Shown piece after piece: positions 1 to 11,480 of a stretch of 64,000 bases of DNA (the first letter of the stretch is position 1; every line of letters starts with the position of its first letter). The translations under genes and the position numbers were made by a program. Source of the stretch: Wurfbainia villosa (taxonomy: Eukaryota > Streptophyta > Magnoliopsida > Zingiberales > Zingiberaceae). Where the stretch lies: assembly GCA_025175895.1 (NCBI GenBank), contig JAKLTH010000283.1:558001-622000 (forward strand), written 5' to 3'. The notes under the pieces were generated by a model, which worked only from the letters and a program-made list of their open reading frames with translations, made no database searches and was not told the origin of the DNA.

Positions 1-583
1 GATACAAGGAAAGTACATAGACTTATCTGTAAAGATGGTACTGTAGCATCCTTCTTTTACCGTTAAGTCCACTGAGTGAGACGATTAAAGTTAAGAATCA
101 ACCTTTTACGAACCATCAGACCATCGATTTCGAACTGTCGAAAGTTTAATTCATAGTACTCTATGGATAAGAGCTAAAAAAGCTATAAGATTTGTTAATA
201 CTCTCTGGATAAGAGTTTGGGGTATAAGATTTGTCAATACTCTATGAATAAGAGTTTGGGGTGAGCATTATGTAAAATCTAGTGACAGAGATAAATATAT
301 ATATTCTATGACGGATTGATGAGATTTTTAGATAAGATTTTTTGAAAAGGGTGAACTAATGTGGCAAAATATGATAATGTTCATGTCAAATGCTTTTCAT
401 AGTCAGTCCCTCGATTTAATGAAAGGTGATAAATTGCAGGGGATTTACCCTGACGCAGTGGTCGTCCCTTTGCATGAGGGAGGTCACGAATCCAACGAGA
501 CATTTTACACCTATTGAAAATTGACTTCAAGACCTCATGTGGCAAACATTCTTGCTGTTATCAACTACACCAACCATGGGAGC
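1..583. other. Intergenic; weak candidate older SINE at 361-583
   Basis: No convincing gene. Two imperfect repeats containing taagatttgt lie near 185-240. A possible pol III A-box-like stretch (tgacgcagtggtc, about 453) and a B-box-like stretch (ggtcacgaatcc, about 481) occur in 361-583. That segment is flanked on the left by gaaaagggtgaactaa (344-359) and on the right by gaaaaggtgaactaa (586-600), which would suit an older retroposon. There is no A-rich tail, so this is a weak inference. Confidence 0.35.
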
Positions 584-1011
584 ATGAAAAGGTGAACTAA
601 CACCCCCATGGGTCTGGTGCAGTGACAAAAGTGGAGAGACATCCCATAGGAGAACATAGTTCGATCCTCTGCTGCAACATCGTTCGACAAAAAATTTAAG
701 AAAAATATATTTAGATGGCCTTGAGGCCAAGGAGTTTGCCCCGGTGGATGAAGTACAGCTTCGACATTGGATTATTATTCAGAGATGGCGTGACTGAGGA
801 GTCCTGACTGAACAGTGAAAAAACTGCAAGCGCTTCCCTGATTTATCCTTGGTGGTCGGTGGAGGGCACTTGGGCTTCAATCTTACCCGGCTTAGCTATT
901 AGTGAGGCATCCCAAAAGTCTGTGGGGCAAGGTCGGTCACTCTCAGGGATTAATCGGAGCGAAGGTTCGGATACCTCGGTGTCAAATAAAAAAAATGAAA
1001 AGGTGAACTAA
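584..1011 (+). mobile_element. SINE retroposon with 17-bp target-site duplication
   Basis: The body is 601-994. It is flanked by perfect direct repeats atgaaaaggtgaactaa at 584-600 and 995-1011. An A-box-like sequence tggtgcagtgac lies at 615-626 and a B-box-like sequence agttcgatcc at 658-667, which is the internal pol III promoter layout of a tRNA-derived SINE. The 3' end is A-rich (aaataaaaaaaat, about 984-996). A related copy is recognisable at about 59600-59950. Perfect flanking repeats point to a fairly recent insertion. I do not recognise the family by name. Confidence 0.75.
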
Positions 1012-2470
1012 TGATACAATAAAGAGTTACTTGATTTAGAAAATTATCAGTTTAAAATTGAACACTTCGTTTGTCATGCCCCGGGGGCGTATTCGTCATC
1101 CAAATGATGATGGAGCCCCTTAGTAATAATATTCCGAAATACATCGCTAGAATCAGATCTGGTAAAAACATCGAAATAAGAATAGAAATACAAATATTTT
1201 ATTAACTTCATGCATGCACGACTAATCATAAATCAATTAAAAGTAAAATAGTTTTATAACACTAAATCAAATTGCGACAAAACCAAAGCGCGTAAACAAA
1301 CGACGATAATAATAAAGGAAACTAGAATGACATCTCGATGATACAGTGGGACCAGCACGACAAGGGACTCTCTGAGCGACGCGAAGGTAGATCAACTGTA
1401 CACATCCTCTATCAGTTAACATGGAGGATAAGAGAAGAGGAGGTGAGTACAACCACTCAGTAGGTGGATAGAATATAATGCATAATCATAATGGACATAA
1501 TAGACATAATAGAAGTCAAAGAAAACAAAATAGAGTAACCCAAACCTCAGAGTATCAATATTTGTCCGCAACTAACCTGGTCAACAATATAACAAATGCA
1601 CCTGCAACATACACATCCAACTGCGAATCTACAAGCAATAAATATCAAGATGCTACAACAAAATCTCGTGGCTCTCGAGGTAATCCCAAGGGGCACTATC
1701 TGCGCTCTACCATAAATGAGACTCGTGGGCCGACAAGCAATATACAAAGTACTGTCTATGCGCAACCATATACTACCATGAACGAGACTCGTGGGTAGAC
1801 AAGCAATATAAAGACTCAATGTCTGCGGACAACGACATGCTACTATGAATGGGTCTCGTGGGGAGATCGAGTATATAACTATCTAGCTATTGACTGCACA
1901 CAACAATATGCTACCACAAATAGGTCTCATGGGCAGTCAGAGTATATAACTATCTAGTTATCGACTTGCACGCAATACTATGCTACCACGAATGGGTCTC
2001 GTGGGCAGTCGATTATCTTAAGTTGTTAAGCCTAGGGTCATCCAACACATCTAGCATGGAACGTCTATCAAAGTCAATACAGATCGTTAATCTACTAATA
2101 AATACGTCGAGATAGTTAGGCCTAGGGTTCCAACCCAACTAACATGAAATGCCTATCAAGACCGATAAAGACAATAAATCCACTAATAAACACGTCGAGA
2201 TGGTTAAGCCTAAATTATATCATTTCTACCAGTTCAATCGTGCATGCTACAATATGCTACCACGAACAGGTCTCATGGATACTTAAGATGTAAGATAGCT
2301 ATCTAGCTACAAACGATATAGACGATATATGAATCTAATTATCACTAACTCCGAACGAATAACGCAAGAGTATAATTTTACGGTAGATTATCTCAACCAT
2401 GAATGGAAGACACGATCGACCATAGGTATGCAAAGCAATTGTAGTTCAACCAATGAAAATTGCTAACCAT
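1012..2470. repeat. Intergenic region with two minisatellites
   Basis: From about 1708 to 2030 there are five or six diverged units of about 70-80 bp, each holding a form of gaatgggtctcgtgggcag followed by a tatataactatctag-like stretch. From about 2036 to 2220 two units of about 95-100 bp share taagcctaggg and a cacgtcgaga core. Short open frames here follow the repeat and I do not call them genes. Confidence 0.6.
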
Positions 2471-2997
2471 GTCTTTATATAGTAGATAGATAAATTACTA
2501 ACCAATGAAAAAAAATGAAAGCTATTTTTTTTTTATAATTCAAGTATCCAGTCCGATTAACTTTTAAAGGTGAATGGTCCGATCCCACGGAAAATTTCAT
2601 CGGCCATCATAATAAATTGAAAAATGCATGCAACAAGAAGTCATAGTTCAACGTTCTAAAATTTATCATTCCATTGGAGAAAAATCACTATATATAGTAC
2701 GTCACAGTTAGGGATCAAATCTGAAATGTCCATGCGACTGCAAAGATGATGTATTGCAACAATATAAAAAGTTAGATAAAAGAATTAGACCTTCAGTTAA
2801 TAAACACATTCCTTTTCACGTTATTTTGTCCTTGCCGATCCTGAATCCATCCAGTGGCCGATTATAATCTGAAGAATAATTTTGTATGCGTTAAAGATTG
2901 AATTTTGGAGTTTGGATCATGGAATTAGGGGCTCGCTATACAAGTTATATTTGGTGTGACCTAAGCTCGAATCATATTGACCCACATGCCTAAGCAT
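2471..2997. other. Intergenic, nothing recognised
   Basis: AT-rich sequence without a gene-like frame, splice pattern or repeat that I can recognise. Confidence 0.5.
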
Positions 2998-3161
2998 CAG
3001 AGTCGGCCCTGGGGAGGATTGTTGGGGCTCTCGCTCAGGGCCCAAACTTTTTTTAGTGTCTTATAGAATCCATTTTTTGAATTTTATAGTGAAAATGAGA
3101 TATAATTTTTCACTTTCATCCAGGGCACTAAGATCAATTTTGAAAATCAAGACCGGCTCTG
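2998..3161. mobile_element. hAT-type MITE (164 bp)
   Basis: The terminal inverted repeats are cagagtcggccctg on the left and, read in reverse complement, cagagccggtcttg on the right. The flanks ctaagcat (2990-2997) and ctagcatg (3162-3169) are an 8-bp target-site duplication with one indel. The interior is short, AT-rich and non-coding. These traits are those of a non-autonomous hAT element; the decayed TSD suggests an old insertion. Confidence 0.65.
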
Positions 3162-3982
3162 CTAGCATGAACCCTCATCTATTTCAGACAATTAGTTTTG
3201 TATTCCCATGACTCCCTCCTCCCTCTACTTAAAAATACTTACAAGCTTCATAGTCAATCTTGAAGACACTCCAAAGTTATCAAGATATTTCTTCAAATTA
3301 TTAACTGATTAATATCCCCTTTAGATATTTCTATAGAATGTTAGGTAATTAATATCCCCTCTAGATGTGATTAACCGATCATATGCAAAAGCCAGACGCA
3401 TACTCCTCATGCTTTTACTTTTTGGAATTGTAATTAAATTTTGAATCCTCTGTTGGTACTCTCACCAATCTAGAAAAATAGTTTAGACAGATAATAAATA
3501 GTATAGAGGAAAAAAAAGGTCACTCTGTTGTAGACTTCTTAGCCCTGAATATGACCATGCAAACTTTCTTTAATCTTAATTGAATATGAGATTATAGTCA
3601 CATATTTTATCACCCAATCACCAAATTTATTTATCCAATTCAACATTTTATTTGTAGAACAACACGTACTAACTTCCAGTTAATTATGTCATATATTTTT
3701 CTCAAATTCGTCTTTATCATTTTTTTTATAATCCAAATATATCAATCTTACGATTCTACTAATTCTAAAAATGATCAGTTTGATTCCATAAAAATTTCAC
3801 ATCAATCAACATGATAAACTCAAGAAACATAGTTGAATTTCGACGAACAATCTAATACCATAAGTGATTTAAGTACTACCGACATATATCATGTGCAACA
3901 TGAAAATTGAATTCTCCTTTCGCCATTGTTCCCGTTTCTTTGTTATCAACGCACCAAACATTGAGGGGTCAAATTCACCTTT
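3162..3982. other. AT-rich intergenic, nothing recognised
   Basis: Contains two copies of a short phrase, ttaatatcccct, around 3310-3360, and is otherwise featureless AT-rich sequence. Confidence 0.5.
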
Positions 3983-4301
3983 AGCAATGATCTATTTTTC
4001 TATGTTTCATTTTTTTTAAAGACAATTGACCCTCTAATTTAATTAGGAGGCCATTTGATATCGTTATTTATTTTTATCGGTCTTGGAGTGGATTGTAAAG
4101 GGATCTTGAAGTGGGATCATAGAGATGTTCGAGGTGTACGTTGTCACCTTTGTTATTATGACAATGAATTAATAGTAATTTCGACAACTGAATTCTTGCA
4201 TTAATAATGGACACTTCACCGGACACAAATACAATCTTTAACAAAAGTAGTCATTGCCACTTCTGCTGCACCATAAAAAATTATGATGCATTGTCATTCC
4301 C
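3983..4301 (+). repeat. Segment duplicated at 61167-61481
   Basis: This stretch matches 61167-61481 closely in the same orientation, including the phrases ggaggccatttgatatcg and gggatcttgaagtggg, with a few small indels. It lies about 4 kb upstream of the receptor-like protein gene. Together with the second copy of the RPAC2 last exon at 60.6 kb it marks an old segmental duplication of this locus. Confidence 0.8.
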
Positions 4302-4640
4302 ATGATCTACACGCCTTAGTTAGCTGTATTAATTATTCGTCTTTAAGAAAAGTTAGTCAATGTCATTGCCATTAATTAATTAATGCTGCTGCACCATTAT
4401 GATGCATTACCATTCCCCCCATGACTTACATATATACCTCAGCTAACTGTATTATTCGTCATTGACTTGGCTCGTCAAGGTCGTCATTCTCATTGCCATT
4501 GCTGCTGCACCATAAAAATTAAAATCATGGTGCATCGCCATTATCGTGACCTAGCTACTCAACTCAGCTAGCCGCGTTAATTATTCGTCAATGACTTAGC
4601 TCGTCAATTCGTCAATGTTATTGGCCATCACTACCGTGGA
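4255..4640 (+). repeat. Three diverged tandem units of about 110-120 bp
   Basis: Each unit contains a form of gctgctgcaccat, then atgatgcat, cattcc and a tagctgtatta-like stretch ending in attattcgtc. The units begin near 4262, 4383 and 4499. Similar fragments (gtcattgccattgg) appear next to the receptor-like protein start near 8275-8295, so part of this block may derive from a receptor-like-protein promoter. Confidence 0.55.
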
Positions 4641-7600
4641 ATAAAGCATCGATCGCCATTTTCATGACTCTAATTAATTTCCACGGTAGCAGACGATATA
4701 TCTAATCTCACCACTCGCTGATGGATGAAATGATGACTGAATCCAATTTTTTATTTTAAAATTTGCATAATAATTCCACTTTCTTCGATAGTCTTCTGAC
4801 TACAAAGTTTGATTAATTAAGACAGGTTATAAATATCCTTAACAAATTTATTTATTTATTTTATTTTTAATTTTTGATAGTGGAGGGAGTTTAATTTACT
4901 AATCTTAATTCCAGCTTCTCAAATTTGATAAATTATATTTCACATTTATTTTATAAAATTTTTTTTCCTTTGGTCATTTTGGCTCATTGATTTAATTTTT
5001 TTTGCAAGATTACCATGCACTTTTAAATTAAATTAAATCATCAAAATATTCCTAAAGCTTTTTTAGCTCTTATTATTAGTTTTAGCATTAATTATTGACA
5101 TGACAAACATTTTATGTCGAAAAAATAGCAATCATGATCTTTTTTTAATATTTTAAGCCATGGTTTTAATAGCAAATTTCATTTTATCTTTATTTTTTTC
5201 AATTTTAAAAATTTTACAATGAGATTACAATCAATAAAATCGTCATTAATTTGTTGCAAGCAAATCATCAGTATTAATCTTGCACACATCTAAAGTTGTA
5301 AATAAATCGAACATTCACGAGCAAATTTAATGTTCAATTTAATAATATATATATATATATAACAAATTAATGAGAAAACTTATTAACTTGTGTAAAATTT
5401 AATTATAAATTTATTTTTATTTTTGAAAATTTAAATATATAAAACAAAAATAATTTATAAAATTTTAAACTATTCATAATATGTTAAAAATAAAAATAAT
5501 ATAAATTTCATATATCAAATAAACATTTATAACTTAATTTAGAAAACAATGCCACCGTTAGTTAAGGTTGATAAAATGTTTGAGCTTGATGAGATTTTTA
5601 GTAAATAAACTCAATAAATTTGAATACAACTAAACTCATCACGGTTCAATTTGACTCATTTATACCCGTATCCACATCGATATATAAAATTCAACTTCCA
5701 CTCATGTCATCTTCAATTTTATTCTGAGCTACTTTTGGAATTTAACATCCACACATGCAATACAAGATCGTAACTACTACATCCATAGTTTACATAGATG
5801 TCACAAACATAATATTATTTCATTTTCAAAAATGTCATAAGCATATAGTTATTAAAATTATCATAATTACAATAAAGCTCACAATTCCAACATGCATAAA
5901 AAATTACTCATTGTTGTACATTAATTATTACCATTTTATGAAAATATTAATCATTCATTTAATTCAATCTTATCAAGATTAGCACATAAACTTTATCGCA
6001 AGTTTCTTCAATCTTATATAAGTAAGAGTACTTCAATTTTCTCTGAGATAAACACACTCCATTATTAAACAAAATATCCATATGTATTTGTACTTCAGAT
6101 AGATATTGATAGAACTGGGAACATTATCTTTACTTATCATATTGATAGAACTCTTGATTATTATGTCTTTGCAAAGATAAGGATTTGACTCGCACAAAGA
6201 TACAAAAAATCAGCAACATAATAAAATCCTTCTTTTCTCTTGTACATGGTCGATAAAAAGTCCCTTTATTTTCTCTCGTTAAATAAGGAGGAGGAGGAGC
6301 GTACCTAGGTGCGAATGATATCACTTTTTGCAAAGTAAGGATGAAGAAAAGCGTATGTAAAGTGTGGAAGAATATATATGAAGTCTCTGAACATCCACGA
6401 TGAACAAACCAATCGAGTACTTGTTTGAAATAAATAAAGTTAAAATGTTACAAAACTATAGAAGACTAGCTAATATTTATCATGTTGTATAACTGTAACA
6501 GCATGTGCAGGACTATTACCGTAATTAAGTAATATTACAATAAAATTGTGACAAGTATTTATCTCAGAATCTTATCAACTTCCACACTTCTGCACTAGAA
6601 TTGTATTAGTAAAAGTTACCATTGCAAAGTATTAAATTTTCGACGTGTGTTAAGGGTTCCTTGGCCTTTTCATCCCCCACTTGGACCTGAGGATCTCACT
6701 TCATTCTTCTTCATTCAAGTCTTGTTTATTCATCTGTTCTCCTCCACTTGCCCGGATCCCTCTTTGTCAGTGATCCGGTATTATATCATACATATTCTCC
6801 TTTTCCCTTGGCCATCACCCGCACCTTCCGTCAACACATGAATCATGCATTTTCTTTCCTTATTTTGTTGGAGGAAGTTACTAGCTAGATACTAATGCCC
6901 ATTTGGATATGACAAATGTACATTAATCATTCAATCTCTTTCCTTATCTTTTATTTAAGAAATTAATTTAGGACAGTTTAATTATATGCGTAAAATAGTT
7001 TTCATGTCTAATTATCATGTCCCCGTTAAACCAATTAATTAGAACTACTTGATAAAAAAAAACTTAAAATTTGATTGTTAAAAAAATAAATTTATCATAT
7101 AGCAAGTTCGACAGAGGAAAGATGGGATGAACAAAATAAATATGAGCCAAAGATGAAAAAATATCCTAACCTTTTATCCATAATCCATGTTAAGAACAGC
7201 GACAAGTCTTATCATAATTTCTTGAAATATCTCAAATAAAATCTAAAATATATATTGCATTTTTAGAAAGTCTTAACTTATTAAAAAGATAAGTCAATGC
7301 CTACACACACACACGGGTTAAAATAGAATTAAAGTAGGTAATGTTTATTCATTTTTTTTTGGTAAATTTTAAGTCATATTCATTCAATTAAATTAACATC
7401 ATATTTTCTTAAAATTTTGGATCCACTTAAAATCTTTTAAAAGTTAAATTTATAAATAATGAAAATTTTATAGTTTTAGAAAACTAAGCCTATATATATA
7501 CATAACAAGCATGCATTTCGATTAGAATGTACCAAGTAAATAAGGGTCAATTTCTGTATTTATAAGAGTATCTATCTTTCATTGTGTGAGGCGTTTGTAC

Positions 7601-8255
7601 GATCAAATTAAAAATTGATCATGATTTATCTTCTTTCATTTGTTGAACCGACGATAAATAATATCTGAAATGAATGCATCACTTTTTACATCAAATGTAT
7701 TTCGATTAAAAACATTTCTCCTGCAGTGATCAATCAATTTCTCCAACTAATTTATTTTATCAGATATAAACTTATTTACAAAAATATAGTAACATGCATG
7801 TCACACGTAAGAAATTAGATTGTGGCGTATTAATGTTATCGACAAGCCATAGCTAGCTCCCACGGGGATGGCATATTGGCATGATGGCTAAGACATGGCG
7901 AAGCTTGCGGATAAGGCAAAGGTTGATTCTGAAGGAGGTCTAAAGTCTTTCTTGGATTCAGATGATTTCTATATGTCTTGGTCACCACATTAAGACTCAG
8001 AGCTCTTCGTAATTTATCTCTCTCACAATGATCATAAAATAGACCAATAAAAATTATTAAATTGACGAATTCTAATCTTTTTACAGACGACTAATATAAG
8101 GCGTCTCATGAACGGCAGCAGGAAATTAAAAAGCATCACAATTTCCATGACCATTACTAATTTCCACACACACAATTCCACGGGTCTATTCACCATTTGC
8201 TGATGAATTGATTGGCCATTTCCACTTAGGGCACGCCCACTGGCTCTTCATTAGA
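4641..8255. other. AT-rich intergenic region upstream of the receptor-like protein gene
   Basis: No supported gene. It holds poly-A/T runs, a short (ta)n tract near 5345-5361 and a (ca)n tract near 7300. Small open frames here have no recognisable protein features. Confidence 0.5.
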
Positions 8256-8261
8256 TCTTTT

Positions 8262-8270
8262 CTATAAATA
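8262..8270 (+). promoter_or_regulatory. TATA box of the receptor-like protein gene
   Basis: The sequence ctataaata lies about 55 bp upstream of the ATG at 8322, which suits a transcription start near 8290-8300 and a short leader. Confidence 0.6.
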
Positions 8271-8321
8271 GTCATCGTCATTGCCATTGGGCTGCAGCAA
8301 AGTAACAATCCACCAAAGACT

Positions 8322-11300
8322 ATGGCAACCGCCTTCAGATGCAGACTACTCCGTTGTTTCTACTATCTTCGTCTTGTCTGGCTCATCAGCCTGGCCTTCC
8401 TTCTTATGGAGGTAGCTGGAGTAGAAAGGAGAGTCAGCAGCGAGGGCTGCTCCGAGAGGGAGAGGGATGCTCTCTTGCTTTACAAAGCCGCCATCGAAGA
8501 TCCTTCCGCCCTCCTGTCTTCGTGGCGTGCCCAAGTGGACTGCTGCGCTTGGTCTGGCGTCGTCTGCCACAACACAACGGGCAGCGTACGAGTGGCCGAG
8601 CTCAACCTTCAAAATCCAAATGACCACATATACAATAACACGGACACGGCTTTGAGGGGTGAGCTGCTGCATCCATCATTATTGTCTTTAACTCATTTGC
8701 TAAGCTTGAATCTATGCTTCAATGACTTCGAGGGCAACCAAATTCCACCATCCATTGGTTCTCTTCACAAACTCAGGTCTCTCGATCTTTCTCGCTCCAA
8801 CTTCAGCGGAACCATTCCCCCTCATCTTGGAAACTTAACTAATCTTCGTTATCTTAGTCTCGATGCGTTTCATTATCCTGATCCTGCTGCCACAATTGTC
8901 CACAGCCTAGACTGGCTCTCGGGTCTTTCTTCTTTGATTTTTCTGGACATGTCCGATTTGAATCTCAGTGCTGTCTCCCATAATTGGGTGTCAGCAATCA
9001 ATAACTTACCTTCCCTACAACAATTATATCTACATTACTGTAGTATTAATAATATCCCCCTTTCTCTCGACTTCCATCTCAACCTCACTTCTCTCACGAC
9101 TCTTGATCTTGGTTGGAACAACTTCAACTCTTCTTTTCCTAACTGGTTGTCAAATCTCACAAGCCTCTCGTTTCTTCAACTCGAGGACAGTGAAATTCGA
9201 GGAATGTTGCCTATTGAAATTGGCTACTTAATTAGCCTCACACATCTTTATCTGTCCTCGAATTTGCTCTCTGGTCTCCTACCTACTGAAATTGGCAATT
9301 TAAATAATCTCACAGATCTTCATCTCTCTGAAAATTTGCTCTCTGGTTCCATACCTACTGAAATTGGCAATTTAAATAATCTCACAGATCTTCATCTCTC
9401 TGAAAATTTGCTCTCTGGTTCCATACCTACTGAAATTGGCAATTTAAATAGTCTCACATATCTTGATCTTTCTGATAATTCGCTCACTGGTTCCCTACCT
9501 ATTGAAATCGGCAATTTAAATAACCTCACGATTCTTGATCTTCATTGGAATAGGCTCTCTGGTCTCCTACCTACTGAAATTGGCAATTTAAATAGTCTCA
9601 CACATCTTGATCTTTATGACAATTCGCTGTCTAGTCCCTTACCCGATACGTTATGGAAATTGAAACACCTAGCATACCTCGACCTGAGCTATAATTTACT
9701 TGGAAATTCTTTACCCGTAGGGATTATGAATCTAACAAGCTTATCAACACTACACCTTATTAATTGTTCCCTAATTGGTCCAATACCACATGAGATTGGG
9801 AAACTCGTCAACTTACAGTCTCTTGACCTCTCCATGAATTCCTTAGAGGGTGATATTACTGAGATCCACCTTTCCAACCTAACCAGACTAAAGGACTTGC
9901 AGTTGTCTGATAACCCTTTCCTTACCATAGCAATAGACCACAATTGGACTCCTCCTTTTCAATTAGAGGGAATTGACCTTAGTTCCTGTAAGTTAGGTCC
10001 TAGATTTCCTACATGGCTTCGTTCACAACAATCCATGACGGATATTCGCTTGTATAATACGAATATTGAGGACAATTTGCCTGAATGGTTATTGAATTCT
10101 TCTTCCGTCATCATTGTTGAATTAGATCTCTCCCATAACAAAATTAGTGGTATTTTGCCAATATCCTTAGAGAGGTTGACCGAATTAGATTATTTAAATT
10201 TTGGTTCGAATCTATTAGAAGGTTCAATTTCTCATTTGCCACCCAACCTAATTTCCCTAGACCTTTCTAATAATGCATTTTCAGGGCTGCTACCCCCAAC
10301 ATTATTCACGCCACAATTAGAATATTTATTTCTCTCACAAAATCGTATTAATGGAAGCATACCATCTAATATCTGCAATGCTCTAATGCTATTTGGAGAA
10401 ATTCCCCAATGTTGGCAGAAAGATTCATTTCTTGAATATATTAATTTGGAAAACAATAAGCTCTATGGAGAAATTCCAAGCTCTCTTGGCAACTTAATGG
10501 GACTTCAGTTCTTACATTTAAATAATAATAGTCTAAAAGGACATCTCCCATCATCACTGCAAAATTGCACTCGATTACTGGTTGTTGATCTCGGTGACAA
10601 CAAATTCTCTGGAAGTATACCTTTGTGGGTTAGACAAAGTTGGCAACAATTGTGCGTTCTCAGATTGTGTTCAAATATGTTTGAGGGCAAAATTGATCCA
10701 CAACTTGGGTATATGAGAGATTTGCAAATCATTGACTTTGCAAATAACAAATTATCAGGACCAATACCACCTTCCTTTGGAAATCTCAGTGCAATGGTAA
10801 CAAGAGTATCAGTGATAGAACAAATTTATTTCGGAAGCGAAAGTATTACTTTAGTCACAAAAGGTCGTCAAATGGTCTTTACGTCTATTCTTTATCTTGT
10901 GAAGAGTATAGATCTTTCGAATAATGAATTGACAAAGGAGATTCCTGAAGAATTAGGATATCTTGTTGAACTCCACACTTTGAATTTATCAAGAAACTAC
11001 TTCAAAGGCAAGATTCCGAATAATATTGGCAGAATGAGTTCATTGGAAACTTTAGATTTGTCCTTCAATAATTTATCAGGGGTTATTCCTCAAAGTCTGT
11101 CACAACTAAATGCTCTGAACCATTTGAATTTGTCTTTTAACAACCTATCTGGAAATATCCCCTCTGGAAATCAGCTTCAAACGCTAAATGATGCATCCAT
11201 ATATGTTGGCAATCCTTATCTTTGTGGAGACTTAGTGAACAAGAGTTGCTTTCGTGGGAACAATGTCATTGTGTCAAGCGAAGAACATGCAATGTTATCC

Positions 11301-11480
11301 CCAATGCTAATAATATATTTTAGTAGTGTACTTGGATATATTATTGGCTTATGGAGCGTATTTGTCCTCCTATTATTTAAGAAAAATTGGAGGTACTCTT
11401 ACTTTAAGAAGGTCGATGAAATTTATGATAAAGTTTGTGTGTCAATCAAGATACGATGGAATAGAATAGTGAATAATTAG
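8322..11480 (+). CDS. LRR receptor-like protein, EIX2/Cf type
   Basis: A single-exon frame of 1052 residues with the full layout of a plant cell-surface receptor-like protein. It has a hydrophobic signal peptide (about residues 12-33), an LRRNT_2 cap (about 43-90, with Cys43 and the pair DCCAW), more than 25 extracellular LRRs of the LxxLxLxxNxLSGxIP type, and a non-LRR island near 822-860 with the family phrase LVTKGRQ. Then come the last LRRs, a cap with NPYLCGD, one membrane helix (about 994-1019) and a basic cytoplasmic tail of about 33 residues without a kinase. Such proteins detect extracellular ligands and signal through partner kinases (SOBIR1/BAK1 in known cases); the ligand here is unknown. 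Residues 321-440 are five 24-residue LRRs encoded by exact 72-bp units. Near residue 683 the phrase NICNALMLFGEIPQCW looks shortened against the usual LRR pattern, an apparent in-frame deletion. The start is chosen because a signal peptide follows directly. Confidence 0.93.
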   Translation: MATAFRCRLLRCFYYLRLVWLISLAFLLMEVAGVERRVSSEGCSERERDALLLYKAAIEDPSALLSSWRAQVDCCAWSGVVCHNTTGSVRVAELNLQNPNDHIYNNTDTALRGELLHPSLLSLTHLLSLNLCFNDFEGNQIPPSIGSLHKLRSLDLSRSNFSGTIPPHLGNLTNLRYLSLDAFHYPDPAATIVHSLDWLSGLSSLIFLDMSDLNLSAVSHNWVSAINNLPSLQQLYLHYCSINNIPLSLDFHLNLTSLTTLDLGWNNFNSSFPNWLSNLTSLSFLQLEDSEIRGMLPIEIGYLISLTHLYLSSNLLSGLLPTEIGNLNNLTDLHLSENLLSGSIPTEIGNLNNLTDLHLSENLLSGSIPTEIGNLNSLTYLDLSDNSLTGSLPIEIGNLNNLTILDLHWNRLSGLLPTEIGNLNSLTHLDLYDNSLSSPLPDTLWKLKHLAYLDLSYNLLGNSLPVGIMNLTSLSTLHLINCSLIGPIPHEIGKLVNLQSLDLSMNSLEGDITEIHLSNLTRLKDLQLSDNPFLTIAIDHNWTPPFQLEGIDLSSCKLGPRFPTWLRSQQSMTDIRLYNTNIEDNLPEWLLNSSSVIIVELDLSHNKISGILPISLERLTELDYLNFGSNLLEGSISHLPPNLISLDLSNNAFSGLLPPTLFTPQLEYLFLSQNRINGSIPSNICNALMLFGEIPQCWQKDSFLEYINLENNKLYGEIPSSLGNLMGLQFLHLNNNSLKGHLPSSLQNCTRLLVVDLGDNKFSGSIPLWVRQSWQQLCVLRLCSNMFEGKIDPQLGYMRDLQIIDFANNKLSGPIPPSFGNLSAMVTRVSVIEQIYFGSESITLVTKGRQMVFTSILYLVKSIDLSNNELTKEIPEELGYLVELHTLNLSRNYFKGKIPNNIGRMSSLETLDLSFNNLSGVIPQSLSQLNALNHLNLSFNNLSGNIPSGNQLQTLNDASIYVGNPYLCGDLVNKSCFRGNNVIVSSEEHAMLSPMLIIYFSSVLGYIIGLWSVFVLLLFKKNWRYSYFKKVDEIYDKVCVSIKIRWNRIVNN
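9282..9641 (+). repeat. Five tandem 72-bp LRR units inside the receptor gene
   Basis: Units start at 9282, 9354, 9426, 9498 and 9570, each 72 bp (24 codons, one LRR). Units 1 and 2 are identical over all 72 bp; units 3-5 differ by scattered substitutions. This is the signature of recent in-frame repeat expansion by unequal exchange or slippage. Confidence 0.92.

Noticed and set aside
1478..1798. 106-codon plus-strand frame
   Set aside because: Low-complexity, lies across the start of a minisatellite, no homology pattern or promoter signs.
8346..8672. Minus-strand and other-frame ORFs inside the receptor gene
   Set aside because: Shadows of the long coding frame without independent support.
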